Below are positions 6,323-6,490 of a DNA stretch of 6,490 bases, one piece after another; the stretch's first letter is position 1; every line of letters starts with the position of its first letter. The DNA is from Pseudomonadota bacterium (GTDB taxonomy: Bacteria > Pseudomonadota > Alphaproteobacteria > Kiloniellales > J153), in assembly GCA_022572105.1 (NCBI GenBank), contig JACZWN010000184.1:1-6490 (forward strand). Direction: 5' to 3'. The position numbers were made by a program, and so were the translations under genes. Under the pieces are notes generated by a model that worked only from the letters and a program-made list of their open reading frames with translations, did not search any database and was not told the DNA's origin.

Positions 6323-6338
6323 TGAGCGCCGGCGCTCA
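6323..6338. repeat. Perfect 16-bp palindrome overlapping the GFA stop codon
   Basis: TGAGCGCCGGCGCTCA is identical to its own reverse complement, and its first three bases on the minus strand are the GFA stop. In RNA it could fold as a six-pair stem with a CCGG loop. On the minus strand it is followed by A and not U, so it is not a standard terminator. It may be a protein-binding site, or a processing or attenuating hairpin between the two genes. Confidence 0.6.
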
Positions 6339-6490
6339 GTCTTCGTGTCCGGCGGGAAGCGTTTCCAGTCCGTCGGCGATCTCGTAGTAGTCGCCCTTGT
6401 CGGCGACGAAGATGTGCCGGATGGTCTTGAGTCCGCTCGGCGGGTCGATGCCGCCGGGCGCGACCGCGACCCCGGCCCCCGCCAGCCCCT
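6336..6490 (-). CDS. GFA-family protein, C-terminal end only
   Basis: The last 51 codons of a minus-strand gene enter from the right edge and stop at 6338-6336. VAVAPGGIDPPSGLKTIRHI followed by FVADKGDYYEIADGLETLP matches the C-terminal part of GFA (glutathione-dependent formaldehyde-activating-like) proteins: the Gly-x-Leu/Ile-Asp strand, the His-Ile-Phe-Val strand, an aromatic pair and the Ile-x-Asp-Gly-Leu turn. The zinc-binding cysteines expected upstream are outside the window. Family members are small cytoplasmic zinc proteins; for most, the true substrate is not known. The gene is followed on the same strand by the PhnD-like gene. Confidence 0.75.
   Translation of the reverse strand, partial: GLAGAGVAVAPGGIDPPSGLKTIRHIFVADKGDYYEIADGLETLPAGHED

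Overview
The window is GC-rich bacterial chromosome with dense, mostly minus-strand genes at both ends and a looser plus-strand accessory stretch in the middle. Base composition, gene families and the type of insertion sequence suggest a high-GC proteobacterium, perhaps a gammaproteobacterium of the Chromatiales type. No rRNA or marker gene is present, so this is inference only.

Layout: (1) Positions 1-2989, minus strand: a Lon-family protease with its own ATPase domain (560-2989), followed by a universal stress protein (1-563, cut by the window edge). The two overlap by four bases (ATGA), so they form a translationally coupled stress/proteolysis operon. (2) Positions 3045-3827: a decayed, internally deleted IS1380-family insertion sequence. 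Both terminal inverted repeats survive (15 of 16 bases match), but the transposase is only an N-terminal ruin with a stop codon and several frameshifts. It sits between the divergent lon-like and GYD genes and touches the presumed promoters of both. (3) Positions 3857-4237, plus strand: a small GYD-domain protein with a strong ribosome binding site and a GC hairpin plus T-run behind it. (4) Positions 4265-4725: no gene that I can defend. (5) Positions 4726-5484, plus strand: a HAD-superfamily protein of the L-2-haloacid dehalogenase type. It keeps nearly the whole active site but has Tyr where the halide-handling Arg should be. (6) Positions 5495-6490, minus strand and convergent with the HAD gene: a PhnD-like substrate-binding-fold protein without a signal peptide, downstream of the C-terminal end of a GFA-family (formaldehyde-activating-like) protein. 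A perfect 16-bp palindrome overlaps the GFA stop codon.

I see no CRISPR array, tRNA, rRNA, phage module or clear new multi-gene defence system. The observations most worth following are the IS remnant with intact ends that may supply a promoter to the GYD gene, the Arg-to-Tyr change in the dehalogenase-like protein, and the cytosolic PhnD-like/GFA pair.
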